Shown here piece after piece: positions 17,039-25,892 of a stretch of DNA of 64,000 bases (the first letter of the stretch is position 1; each line of letters starts with the position of its first letter). The stretch is taken from contig NZ_CP180208.1 of assembly GCF_047553045.1 (NCBI RefSeq), positions 1,550,001 through 1,614,000 of the forward strand. The letters run 5' to 3'. Below the pieces are notes generated by a model, which had not been told where the DNA came from, did no database searches, and saw only the letters and a program-made list of their open reading frames with translations. This DNA is from Sphingomonas_L flavalba_A (GTDB lineage: Bacteria; Pseudomonadota; Alphaproteobacteria; Sphingomonadales; Sphingomonadaceae). The translations under genes and the position numbers were made by a program.

Positions 17039-17070
17039 AAAAAAGCGGGCCTCCCGCAGGGGAAGCCCGC
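17039..17070 (-). terminator. Rho-independent terminator of the EF-hand protein gene
   Basis: On the minus strand a GC-rich stem (GCGGGC pairing with GCCCGC at 17045-17050 and 17065-17070, extended inward with mismatches) is followed by six T. It lies 18 bases after the stop of the EF-hand gene and also abuts the end of radC. Confidence 0.75.
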
Positions 17071-17087
17071 CAGTGAGGGCCGGGAGG

Positions 17088-17423
17088 TCAGCCCTGGAGG
17101 AAAGTGGTCAATTCGGCAGGCGACACCGCCTTGCTATTGTCGGCGTCAGCCTGGGCGAAGGCCGCGCTCGCCCATTTCTGCAGGTCGGTGGCCTTGGCCT
17201 TGTCGCCTTCGGCCTGGGTCTTGAGCGCGATCAGCCAGGTGCTGAACTCCTGCTCGTTCAGGTCACCGCTCTTGTCGGTGTCATAGGTATCGAATTCGGA
17301 TTCGACGACGGCGGCGACATTCGCTTTGGCGGCCGCCGGCTGCGCTTCGGCGGCCGGCTGATCCTGAGCCAGGGCGGGGGTAGTCAGCGCGAGGGCGCCA
17401 ACCATCAACAGAGTACGAAACAT
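17088..17423 (-). CDS. Secreted EF-hand calcium-binding protein
   Basis: A 111-residue protein with a signal peptide (about 1-19, cleaved after ALA). Two EF-hand loops are visible. The first, DTDKSGDLNEQE (48-59), is canonical with Asp/Asp/Ser/Asp/Asn/Glu ligands. The second, DADNSKAVSPAE (93-104), is weaker but keeps the ends. An Ala/Gln-rich linker separates the signal peptide from the domain. The product is probably a periplasmic Ca2+-binding protein; its target is unknown. It has its own terminator and is divergent from purB. Confidence 0.8.
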   Translation of the reverse strand: MFRTLLMVGALALTTPALAQDQPAAEAQPAAAKANVAAVVESEFDTYDTDKSGDLNEQEFSTWLIALKTQAEGDKAKATDLQKWASAAFAQADADNSKAVSPAELTTFLQG

Positions 17424-17580
17424 AGGTCATCTCCACGTGATTGGGGTTTCGGCCCGTTCGATCCGGGCGAGGTGCGGCGCGGGGGCTTGCGCTGCACTCA
17501 ATCAACGCGGCGGCAAAGGCGCCGTTGCAACGGACCGGCGATTGCGGGGGCCACCCATCCCTGCTAGCGCACCGCTCGAC

Positions 17581-17600
17581 CGGATTCCGATCGGAATCCG
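17581..17600. promoter_or_regulatory. 20-bp perfect palindrome upstream of purB
   Basis: CGGATTCCGA followed by its exact complement TCGGAATCCG, 33 bases before the purB start. A weak promoter candidate (TTGCGG, 17 bases, TAGCGC at 17542-17570) ends just before it, so the palindrome would lie around the transcription start, a usual place for a repressor operator. A second shorter palindrome, CCGTTGCAACGG, is at 17522-17533. The binding protein is unknown. Confidence 0.5.
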
Positions 17601-17633
17601 CGACGATTGGCGAACAACTCAGGAATTTGGGCG

Positions 17634-18932
17634 ATGATCCCGCGCTATTCCCGCCCCGACATGGTGGCGGTCTGGACCCCCGAAACCCGCTTCCGCATCT
17701 GGTTCGAGATCGAAGCGCATGCACTCGACGCGATGGCCGAGCTTGGCATCGTGCCCAAAGAGGCAGCGAAGGCGGTGTGGGAACGCGGCGCGTTCGAGGT
17801 CGACCGGATCGACGCGATCGAGGCGGTCACCAAGCACGACGTCATCGCCTTCCTGACCAACGTCGCCGAGCATGTCGGCGACGAGGCGCGCTTCCTGCAC
17901 CAGGGGATGACCAGTTCCGACGTGCTCGACACCTGCCTGGCGGTGCAACTGGTCCGGGCGGCCGATCTGCTGATCGCCGATGTCGACGCACTGCTGGCGG
18001 TGCTGAAGCGCCGGGCGATCGAGCATAAGCTGACGCCAACGATCGGCCGTAGCCACGGCATCCATGCCGAGCCGGTGACGTTCGGGCTGAAGATGGCCGA
18101 GGCCTATGCCGAGTTTGCGCGCGGGCGGGCGCGGCTGGTCGCGGCGCGGGCCGAGGTCGCGACCTGCGCGATTTCGGGCGCGGTCGGCACCTTCGCCAAT
18201 GTCGACCCCCGGGTCGAGGCGCATGTCGCGACGAAGCTGGGACTGGTACCGGAACCGGTATCGACCCAGGTCATCCCGCGTGACCGACACGCGATGTTCT
18301 TCGCGACGCTGGGCGTCATCGCCTCGTCGATCGAGCGGCTGGCGGTGGAGATCCGTCACCTGCAGCGGACCGAGGTGCTGGAGGCGGAGGAATATTTCTC
18401 GCCGGGGCAGAAGGGTTCGTCGGCGATGCCGCACAAACGCAACCCGGTGCTGACAGAGAACCTGACCGGGCTGGCGCGGATGGTGCGTGGCTACGTCACT
18501 CCGGCGCTGGAGAATGTCGCGCTGTGGCATGAGCGCGATATCAGCCATTCATCAGTCGAGCGCTACATCGGCCCCGACGCGACGATCACGCTGGACTTCG
18601 CGCTCGCCCGGCTGACCGGGGTGATCGACAAACTGCTGGTCTACCCCGAACGGATGCAGAAGAATCTCGACCGGATGGGTGGGCTGGTCCATTCGCAGCG
18701 GGTGCTGCTGGCGCTGACCCAGGCCGGGGTGAGTCGCGAAGCCGCCTATGCGCTGGTCCAGCGCAACGCGATGAAGGTGTGGGAGTCCGACGGGGCGCTG
18801 TCGCTGCTCGAACTGCTGAAGGCGGACCCGGAGGTGACGCTGTCCGACGCGGAACTCGAGCGGAGCTTCGACCTAGGTTATCACCTGAAACACGTCGACA
18901 CGATTTTCGAGAGGGTGTTCGGCACCGCCTGA
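17634..18932 (+). CDS. purB: Adenylosuccinate lyase
   Basis: A 432-residue fumarase/aspartase-superfamily enzyme that makes AICAR from SAICAR and AMP from adenylosuccinate in purine synthesis. The signature loop GSSAMPHKRNP is present, as are the substrate-binding segments TSSDVLDT and IGRSHGIHAEPVTFG. I chose the ATG at 17634 (MIPRYSRPDMVAVW), with AGGA ten bases before it, rather than an upstream TTG. It is a single gene with two palindromes in its leader. No terminator is obvious just after the stop. Confidence 0.97.
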   Translation: MIPRYSRPDMVAVWTPETRFRIWFEIEAHALDAMAELGIVPKEAAKAVWERGAFEVDRIDAIEAVTKHDVIAFLTNVAEHVGDEARFLHQGMTSSDVLDTCLAVQLVRAADLLIADVDALLAVLKRRAIEHKLTPTIGRSHGIHAEPVTFGLKMAEAYAEFARGRARLVAARAEVATCAISGAVGTFANVDPRVEAHVATKLGLVPEPVSTQVIPRDRHAMFFATLGVIASSIERLAVEIRHLQRTEVLEAEEYFSPGQKGSSAMPHKRNPVLTENLTGLARMVRGYVTPALENVALWHERDISHSSVERYIGPDATITLDFALARLTGVIDKLLVYPERMQKNLDRMGGLVHSQRVLLALTQAGVSREAAYALVQRNAMKVWESDGALSLLELLKADPEVTLSDAELERSFDLGYHLKHVDTIFERVFGTA

Positions 18933-18983
18933 TTGCAAAAACCGCAACTGCATTGGCTTATTTTAAAATTGCGATTCCGCGTA

Positions 18984-18993
18984 ATAATATTAT
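18984..18993. promoter_or_regulatory. AT-rich control region with 10-bp palindrome before a peptide gene
   Basis: ATAATATTAT sits in a strikingly AT-rich stretch (about 18935-19000) in a GC-rich chromosome. It lies 42 bases ahead of a short gene with a strong ribosome binding site. The stretch probably contains the promoter, but I could not fix one -35/-10 pair with confidence. Confidence 0.35.
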
Positions 18994-19035
18994 CTCTACT
19001 CGCAGACATGACAAACGCTCTGCGAGGAGGCAATC

Positions 19036-19119
19036 ATGCGCTACGTCGAAAACATGCTGAGCCTGATGGTCATTGTGGCTACCCAGGCTCTGGTCGTCGG
19101 AACGGTTGTCGCCCTCTGA
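19036..19119 (+). CDS. 27-residue hydrophobic peptide (putative small membrane protein)
   Basis: A short gene encoding MRYVENMLSLMVIVATQ then ALVVGTVVAL. After six polar residues the whole peptide is hydrophobic and long enough to span the membrane once. Support for a real gene: a near-perfect GAGGAGG ribosome binding site five bases before the ATG, an AT-rich promoter-like region upstream, and a strong terminator ten bases after the stop. It stands alone between purB and dnaJ. Function is unknown; size and composition fit regulatory or toxin-type membrane peptides. Confidence 0.6.
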   Translation: MRYVENMLSLMVIVATQALVVGTVVAL

Positions 19120-19129
19120 CGCGAAACGA

Positions 19130-19160
19130 CCCCTCCCCGGGCAACCGGCGAGGGGTTTTT
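19130..19160 (+). terminator. Rho-independent terminator after the 27-residue peptide gene
   Basis: CCCCTC at 19130-19135 pairs with GAGGGG at 19150-19155. The inner CCGG/CCGG bases extend the stem around a GCAA-like loop, and five T follow. This is one of the clearest terminators in the window. Confidence 0.85.
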
Positions 19161-19187
19161 CGTGTGTGGGGTATTGAAGTAACGGGG

Positions 19188-19215
19188 ATTGCCGCGCCGC
19201 TGCGCGGCTCGCAAT
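19188..19215. repeat. Short REP-like inverted repeat
   Basis: ATTGC and GCAAT flank an inner stem of GCCGCG and CGCGGC. The outer and inner parts together resemble a hairpin element (ATTGC...GCAATGAC) often dispersed in sphingomonad intergenic regions. Only this one copy is visible in the window, so the repeat status comes from prior knowledge. Confidence 0.4.
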
Positions 19216-19242
19216 GACGGCGGGCTCCCTTCCCTCCAGAGC

Positions 19243-19322
19243 CGGCACCGGCCCGCACCCCCACCCGGCCTCCCAACGGCAGTATCATATGGGAGGCCGG
19301 GTGGGGGTGCGGGCCGGTGCCG
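19243..19322. repeat. Long perfect inverted repeat (33-bp arms, 14-base loop)
   Basis: The arms at 19243-19275 and 19290-19322 are exact reverse complements and very GC-rich; the loop is 19276-19289. There is no T-run after either arm, so it is not an ordinary terminator. It lies about 20 bases after the end of dnaJ. It resembles palindromic elements of the REP type in sphingomonads; it may also shield the 3' end of the dnaJ message. Confidence 0.7.
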
Positions 19323-19345
19323 CTTCCGCCTAAGGCGAACAAACT

Positions 19346-20473
19346 CTAAAGGTCCAGCATCGCCTTCAGCTTGGTGAAGAAGCCCTGGCTGGCCGGGCAT
19401 TCATCGCCGGTCTCGGTGGCGCGAAATTCTTCCAGCAATTCCTTTTGCCGGGCGCTGAGCCGGGTCGGCGTTTCGACCTCGATCTGGACGACGAGGTCGC
19501 CACGCCCCCGCCCCTGCAGCACCGGCATGCCGGCGCCCCGCTGGCGGAGTTGCTTGCCCGACTGGATTCCGGCGGGAATGCGGATTTCGTGCGGCTGCTT
19601 GTCGAGGCCGGGCACGGTGATGCACCCGCCGAGCGCGGCGGTGGTGAAGCTGATCGGCGCGCGCGCGAACAGCGTCGTCCCTTCGCGTTCGAACAGGGCA
19701 TGCCGGGCGACGTGGAGGAAGATGTAGAGATCGCCGCACGGCCCGCCGCGCGCGCCGCACTCCCCCTCCCCCGACAGGCGGATGCGGGTACCGTCATCCA
19801 CCCCCGGCGGAACATCGACGTCGAGGGTGCGGGTCTTGTCCCCCCGTCCTTCACCCCGGCATTGCGGGCACGGATCAGCGATGACCTGTCCGGCGCCGTC
19901 GCAGGACGGGCACGGCCGCTCGATGACGAACGGTCCCTGCTGGGCGCGGACCTTGCCGATGCCGCCGCAGGTGGTGCAGGCGCGCGCGGCGGTACCCGGC
20001 CGCGCGCCCGATCCGTCGCAACCGTCACACGGCGCCGACACGTCGATCGACACCTGCGTCTGCTTGCCGTGGAACGCTTCCTCCAGCGTAATTTCGAGGT
20101 CGTAGCGCAGGTCGGCGCCGCGCCGGGGGCCGCTTTGCTGCCGCCCGCGCCCGCCGCCCATGAATTCGCCGAAGATATTTTCGAAGATGTCCGAGAACCC
20201 CTCGAAGCCGTGCATGCCGGCCCCGCCCTGCCCGAAGCCGCCATTCTGGAACGCGGCCTTGCCGTAGCGATCATAGGCGGCGCGTTTTTCAGGGTCCTTC
20301 AGGCAGTCATAGGCTTCGTTGATCGCCTTGAACTTCGCTTCCGCATCGGCCCGGCCGCCGTTGCGATCGGGATGATACTGCATCGCCAGCTTGCGATAGG
20401 CGGATTTGATCGTGCCGCCGTCGGCGGTGCGTTCAACCTGCAGCAGTTCGTAATAATCGACGTCGGTGCTCAT
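19346..20473 (-). CDS. dnaJ: Chaperone protein DnaJ
   Basis: A 375-residue full-length type I J protein. It has the J domain with HPD (YHPDRNGG), a Gly/Phe-rich linker (FQNGGFGQGGAGMHGFEGF), four CxxCxGxG zinc-finger repeats (CDGCDGSG, CTTCGGIG, CPSCDGAG, CPQCRGEG), and C-terminal substrate-binding domains. It delivers unfolded clients to DnaK and stimulates ATP hydrolysis. Two adjacent ATGs are possible starts; I use the second. It lies after dnaK on the same strand but nearly 500 bases away, an unusually wide gap filled with repeats. Confidence 0.97.
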   Translation of the reverse strand: MSTDVDYYELLQVERTADGGTIKSAYRKLAMQYHPDRNGGRADAEAKFKAINEAYDCLKDPEKRAAYDRYGKAAFQNGGFGQGGAGMHGFEGFSDIFENIFGEFMGGGRGRQQSGPRRGADLRYDLEITLEEAFHGKQTQVSIDVSAPCDGCDGSGARPGTAARACTTCGGIGKVRAQQGPFVIERPCPSCDGAGQVIADPCPQCRGEGRGDKTRTLDVDVPPGVDDGTRIRLSGEGECGARGGPCGDLYIFLHVARHALFEREGTTLFARAPISFTTAALGGCITVPGLDKQPHEIRIPAGIQSGKQLRQRGAGMPVLQGRGRGDLVVQIEVETPTRLSARQKELLEEFRATETGDECPASQGFFTKLKAMLDL

Positions 20474-20521
20474 CATGCCCCCGTATGTGCCCGCATGGGC
20501 GCCCTGCTGCGTCCGTTGTTG

Positions 20522-20555
20522 GTGCGTCCCTCGACTACGCTCGGCATGGACGGGT
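20522..20555. repeat. Dispersed repeat copy 1 in the dnaK-dnaJ gap
   Basis: A 34-base unit beginning GTGCGTCCCTCGACTACGCT and ending ATGGACGGGT. The copy at 20708-20741 differs at only two positions. It resembles the widespread sphingomonad intergenic repeat built around TCGACTACGCTC. Confidence 0.65.
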
Positions 20556-20707
20556 GTGGGCTGGGATTGGATTCAGATTGGTTTGATGCTGGCCGGGCGG
20601 CGCGCTGGCCCTGGGCCGGCAGGAGGGAGGCCGCCTGCCGGGCGAACGGAGCGGTGGGCCGGACTGCGCGGGCGCGCGCCGGGTCGCCTTCGCGGGCCGG
20701 ATAGATT

Positions 20708-20741
20708 GTGCGTCCCTCGACTGCGCTCGGGATGGACGGGT
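20708..20741. repeat. Dispersed repeat copy 2 in the dnaK-dnaJ gap
   Basis: Second copy of the 34-base unit (CCCTCGACTGCGCTCGGGAT core), followed by T6G-rich sequence. A shortened third copy lies 45 bases further on. Confidence 0.65.
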
Positions 20742-20785
20742 TTTTTGGGGGGGTGCCGAGGTTGGCACAGGCCCAAGCCCCGAGG

Positions 20786-20807
20786 CCCTCGCTCGGGATG
20801 GACGGGT
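20786..20807. repeat. Dispersed repeat copy 3, truncated
   Basis: CCCTCGCTCGGGATGGACGG followed by GT is the second half of the same unit, having lost the GACTGCG part. Another partial copy (GCGGGATGGACGG) is at 32444-32456 between the dedA-family gene and xerC. Apart from these repeats and a hairpin at 20901, the 493-base gap between dnaJ and dnaK (20474-20969) shows no credible gene or RNA. Confidence 0.55.
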
Positions 20808-20900
20808 TTGGGGTGGGTGTGTGGAGCGTGATGGGCTGACCGGCGCGCGCGCGCTGCCCGGCCCGCGTGACGGGCGCGCGGGCAGTTGTGCCCCGGCGGG

Positions 20901-20929
20901 GGGGAGCAGGCATGGGGCGCCTGCTCCCC
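20901..20929. other. Perfect 11-bp hairpin downstream of dnaK
   Basis: GGGGAGCAGGC (20901-20911) and GCCTGCTCCCC (20919-20929) pair perfectly around a seven-base loop. It is 41 bases past the dnaK stop. No T-run follows on the minus strand, so it could be a processing or stability element, or a poor terminator separating dnaK from dnaJ. Confidence 0.5.
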
Positions 20930-20969
20930 GGTCCGTTCGGGGTGCGCGAGGTCGGGGCCCGCGTCACCG

Positions 20970-22880
<1,911 letters not shown>

Positions 22881-22944
22881 TATCGTCCTCATGCCCCTGC
22901 AAAGTACAAAACCGCCCGACCATAGGGCCGGGTTTACCGGGGCG

Positions 22945-22972
22945 ATATAGGGGGGCTTTCGCTTGTCGCAAG
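22945..22972 (-). promoter_or_regulatory. RpoH (sigma32)-type promoter of dnaK
   Basis: On the minus strand CTTGCGA is followed after 12 bases by CCCCTATAT, matching the heat-shock sigma consensus (CTTG...CCCCAT/CCCTAT). It ends about 65 bases before the dnaK ATG. I see no CIRCE element (TTAGCACTC...GAGTGCTAA) here, although hrcA is nearby. Confidence 0.7.
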
Positions 22973-23023
22973 TCGCCCCGACGCGTAGACTTGCGCCCTC
23001 CAGTAGCAAGCGGAGGTGTTGCG

Positions 23024-23458
23024 ATGGCCCGAACGTTGTTCCTTCTTCCCCTGCTGGCGATCACGGCCAGTTGCCAGAAGGCCCCGGAGCTGTACGTCGA
23101 CAAGGCCAGCGTCCAGCTCTCTCCGGTCGCGGGCAACCCGTCCGTCGCCTATTTCACCGTCCATGGCGGCGAGGAGGCGACCAACCTGATCCAGGTGTCC
23201 AGCCCGATGGCGATCCGCGTCGAGATGCACGAAAGCAAGATCGACAACGGCGTGGCCCGGATGAACACGGTGACCGCGGTGCCGGTGGCGGCGCGCGGCA
23301 AGGTGGAATTCGCCCCCGGCGGGCTGCACGTGATGCTGTGGAATATCAACCCGGCGATTACCCCCGGCAAGACGCTGCCGCTGGTCTTTTCCTTCGGCAA
23401 CGGCACCCGCATTCAGGTCGACACACCGGTGCAGGCGATGGGCGCCGCCGCGCATTAA
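23024..23458 (+). CDS. PCu(A)C-type copper chaperone lipoprotein
   Basis: A 144-residue protein with a lipoprotein signal (lipobox TASC, Cys17). The copper site matches the PCu(A)C pattern exactly: His69, ten residues, Met80, 21 residues, then His102-x-Met104 (LHVM). The family binds Cu(I) in the periplasm and delivers it to the CuA/CuB sites of cytochrome oxidase. Most members are soluble or single-anchor; the lipid anchor is a plausible variant. It is divergent from dnaK; the CGGAGG site fixes the start at 23024. Confidence 0.88.
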   Translation: MARTLFLLPLLAITASCQKAPELYVDKASVQLSPVAGNPSVAYFTVHGGEEATNLIQVSSPMAIRVEMHESKIDNGVARMNTVTAVPVAARGKVEFAPGGLHVMLWNINPAITPGKTLPLVFSFGNGTRIQVDTPVQAMGAAAH

Positions 23459-23511
23459 GCGGTGGCCGGCCTTGGGCGGAATAGGTGCCGCTTAAACAGG
23501 ACAAGGCTTTC

Positions 23512-23964
23512 ATGGACGGACGGACGCTGACCAAGGGTGAGCGGGCGCTGGCCGCGGCGATCTTCGGCGACGCGATCGCTTATGACCGGGTACGGGTGCA
23601 CCGCCGCAAATGGTGGCCGTTCCAGCCACGCCGGGTGACGATGGCGCCGGACGGCCACCTGTGGTTCCACCCGGACGGCCACGCCTATTGTGCTGATTTC
23701 AGCACCGCGACCGCTGCGTTGCAGGGCCATTTCATCCACGAGATGACCCATGTCTGGCAGGCGCAGCGCGGCGGCCGCTGGTGGTTGCCGCTGATGCGCC
23801 ACCCGTTCTGCCGCTATCGCTACACGCTGGCGCCGGGCAAGCCGTTCGCCCGTTACGGCATAGAGCAGCAGGCCGAGATCGTCCGCCACGCGTTTCTGGC
23901 GCGCGGCGGCGATTGCCCGGAGGCGCGGTGCCTGCCCTTTGCCGGGCTGGGCTGGCCGGATTAG
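23512..23964 (+). CDS. Small zincin-like protein with HExxH (sphingomonad 'vgr-related' family)
   Basis: A 150-residue protein whose core is FIHEMTHVWQAQ (HEMTH at 76-80) and, 40 residues on, YGIEQQAEIVRHAF, whose Glu118 or Glu122 could be the third zinc ligand. The pattern resembles minimal gluzincin folds such as those linked to extracellular contractile injection systems, but here there is no other phage-tail or T6SS gene. There is no signal peptide. I chose the ATG at 23512 with ACAAGG upstream; an earlier GTG at 23485 is possible. Databases, as I recall, label similar proteins 'vgr related'; the function is unknown. Confidence 0.65.
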   Translation: MDGRTLTKGERALAAAIFGDAIAYDRVRVHRRKWWPFQPRRVTMAPDGHLWFHPDGHAYCADFSTATAALQGHFIHEMTHVWQAQRGGRWWLPLMRHPFCRYRYTLAPGKPFARYGIEQQAEIVRHAFLARGGDCPEARCLPFAGLGWPD

Positions 23965-24503
23965 CCCGCCGCCTTGGCGACGCCGACCAGCGCGGGGCGG
24001 AGCAGACGGTCCTTGATCATGTAACCGGCCTGCATTTCCTGCACGATCGTCCCCGGTTCCGCGTCCGCGCTCGGGATTTCGACCATCGCCTGATGGCGGT
24101 TGGGGTCGAGCGGCTCGCCGAGGGCGTCGACGCGGGTGATGCCGTTGCGTTCGAACACGGTCGCCAGTTCGCGCTCGGTCGCCTCGATGCCGGTGACCAG
24201 ACCTTTTACCCGCTCGTCATCGTGCAATTCCGCCGGGATCGCGGCCAGCGCGCGAGCGAGGTTGTCGGCGACCGACAGGATGTCGCGCGCAAAGCCGGTC
24301 GCGGCATAGGTGCGCGCGTCAACCACTTCGCGTTCCAGCCGGCGGCGGGTGTTCTGGGTTTCCGCCTGCGCGTAGAGCGCCGCCGCCTTCGCCTCGGCCA
24401 GTTCGGCCTCGAGCGCGGCGAGACGGTCTTGCCCGGCACTGTCGGGCGCCGCGGACGCGGTGTCCTCGGCGGTGGGGGTTTCGATCTTCTCGTCTTCGTT
24501 CAT
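23961..24503 (-). CDS. grpE: Nucleotide exchange factor GrpE
   Basis: A 180-residue protein with an acidic N-terminus, a long coiled coil (about 25-75, LAALEAELAEAKAAALYAQ onward), and the beta domain with the GrpE pattern (NRHQAMVEIPSADAEPGTIV, then GYMIKDRLLRPALVGVAK). It releases ADP from DnaK. It overlaps hrcA by four bases (ATGA), so hrcA and grpE are one transcript. It is convergent with the zincin gene, overlapping it by four bases. Confidence 0.96.
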   Translation of the reverse strand: MNEDEKIETPTAEDTASAAPDSAGQDRLAALEAELAEAKAAALYAQAETQNTRRRLEREVVDARTYAATGFARDILSVADNLARALAAIPAELHDDERVKGLVTGIEATERELATVFERNGITRVDALGEPLDPNRHQAMVEIPSADAEPGTIVQEMQAGYMIKDRLLRPALVGVAKAAG

Positions 24504-25540
24504 GCCATCAGCCTCGACAGGGTTTGTGCGGTGAAGTCAACCATGGGAACGATGCGCGCGTAGTTCAATCGCGTCGGGCCGATCACGCCGACGACGCCGA
24601 CCACCCGCCCGTCCCCGCCGCGATAGGGCGCGGCGATGACCGAGGAGCCGGACAGGGCGAACAACTTGTTCTCCGATCCGATGAAAATGCGCGCGGCGCT
24701 GGCATCCCGCGCCAGATCGAGCAGGCGGGCGATTTCCTCCTTGCCTTCCAGCTCGTCTAGCAACTGGCGGACGCGTTCGAGATGCGCGGTCGCGTCGTCG
24801 TCGAGCAGGCGCGCCTGGCCGCGGACGATGAGGACCGGGCGGGCGCCGTCGCGCGACCAGACGGCGAGGCCGCGCGCGATCAGGTCCCCGGCGGCGCGGT
24901 CGATCGCGGCACGGCCGGCGGAAACCTCCGCCGTCATCCGTTCCTGCGCCTCGCTCAGCGTCAGCCCGGCGAGGCGTTCGCTGACGTAATTGCCGATCTC
25001 GATCAACAGCGAGGGCGTGACGCCGGACGGCAGATCGACAACGCGATTCTCGACCGACCCGTCCTGTCCGACCAGCACCGCCATCGCCTGCCGCCCGGAC
25101 AGCGGCACGAAGCCGAGCTGGCGCAGCACCGGCTCATGCTTCGGCACCAGCACGATGCCGGCGCAGGCCGACAGGCCGGACAGCGTGGCGGTGACCGACG
25201 AAATCGCTTCCTCGATCGGCCCGGCATTGGCGGAACGACGTTCGATCTCCGCACGCTCCTCCGCCGAGGGTTCCGCCACCTGCATCATGGCGTCGACGAA
25301 CAGGCGCAGGCCGATTTCGGTCGGGATGCGCCCGGCGGAAATATGCGGGGCAGCGAGCAGCCCGGCCTCTTCCAGATCCTGCATGACGTTGCGGATCGAA
25401 GCGGAGGACAGGTTGAGCGCGGCAAGCCGCGACAGCGTCCGCGAACCGACCGGCGCGCCGTTGTCGATGTAATTCTCGACCACCAGCCGGAACACGGCGC
25501 GAGCGCGGTCCGACATCTCCAGGATGCTCTGCGAATTCAT
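24500..25540 (-). CDS. hrcA: Heat-inducible transcription repressor HrcA
   Basis: A 346-residue HrcA of usual length. The N-terminal winged helix (SDRARAVFRLVVENYIDNGAPVGSRTL and SASIRNVMQDLEEAGLL) binds DNA; the GAF-like and insertion domains follow (AGIVLVPKHEPVLRQLGFV, VGVIGPTRLNYARIVPMVDF). HrcA represses chaperone genes through CIRCE elements, classically groESL. No CIRCE was found in this window, so its targets are probably elsewhere. It is the first gene of the hrcA-grpE pair. Confidence 0.96.
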   Translation of the reverse strand: MNSQSILEMSDRARAVFRLVVENYIDNGAPVGSRTLSRLAALNLSSASIRNVMQDLEEAGLLAAPHISAGRIPTEIGLRLFVDAMMQVAEPSAEERAEIERRSANAGPIEEAISSVTATLSGLSACAGIVLVPKHEPVLRQLGFVPLSGRQAMAVLVGQDGSVENRVVDLPSGVTPSLLIEIGNYVSERLAGLTLSEAQERMTAEVSAGRAAIDRAAGDLIARGLAVWSRDGARPVLIVRGQARLLDDDATAHLERVRQLLDELEGKEEIARLLDLARDASAARIFIGSENKLFALSGSSVIAAPYRGGDGRVVGVVGVIGPTRLNYARIVPMVDFTAQTLSRLMA

Positions 25541-25593
25541 ATCGTCTATCTAGGGTGTGATGCGCCGCAGGTGAAGCGCCGCCGGGGCGCGGA

Positions 25594-25782
25594 TCAACGG
25601 ATGCGGCGAGCGATCAGGATCAGCACCAGCCCGAACGCGCCCAGTGCCGAACCGGCGGTGATCCACACCGGTTCGCCGAGCATCGGCGAGGCCGGCCAGC
25701 GGATGACCGCCGTCCCCTGCCCCAGCCACCAGAAGCCGATCAGCGCGGCGACGACGCCGATAATGATGAGTGTCCTGCGCAT
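25594..25782 (-). CDS. Small two-helix membrane protein
   Basis: A 62-residue protein with two hydrophobic segments (about 4-20, LIIIGVVAALIGFWWLG, and 40-58, GSALGAFGLVLILIA), ending in basic residues. DUF2905-type proteins have this size and layout, so it may belong there; I give that as a guess. The ATG at 25782 is preferred over an upstream TTG. It is divergent from rph and lies just upstream of hrcA on the same strand. Confidence 0.65.
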   Translation of the reverse strand: MRRTLIIIGVVAALIGFWWLGQGTAVIRWPASPMLGEPVWITAGSALGAFGLVLILIARRIR

Positions 25783-25892
25783 GTCGCCGCTTTGAGCATG
25801 GCCGGCGGGACGTGGCAAGGGGGTGGCATGGCGCGGCGAGCGGAGCTACAGGCCGGACCCAACCACCCGACACCAGCAGACAAGGATATATC

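Noticed and set aside
20477..20969. Possible small genes in the dnaK-dnaJ gap
   Set aside because: Frames there are made of repeat units, lack ribosome binding sites and differ in no way from shadows.
25541..25593. CIRCE element upstream of hrcA
   Set aside because: No TTAGCACTC/GAGTGCTAA pair is present in this gap or before dnaK.
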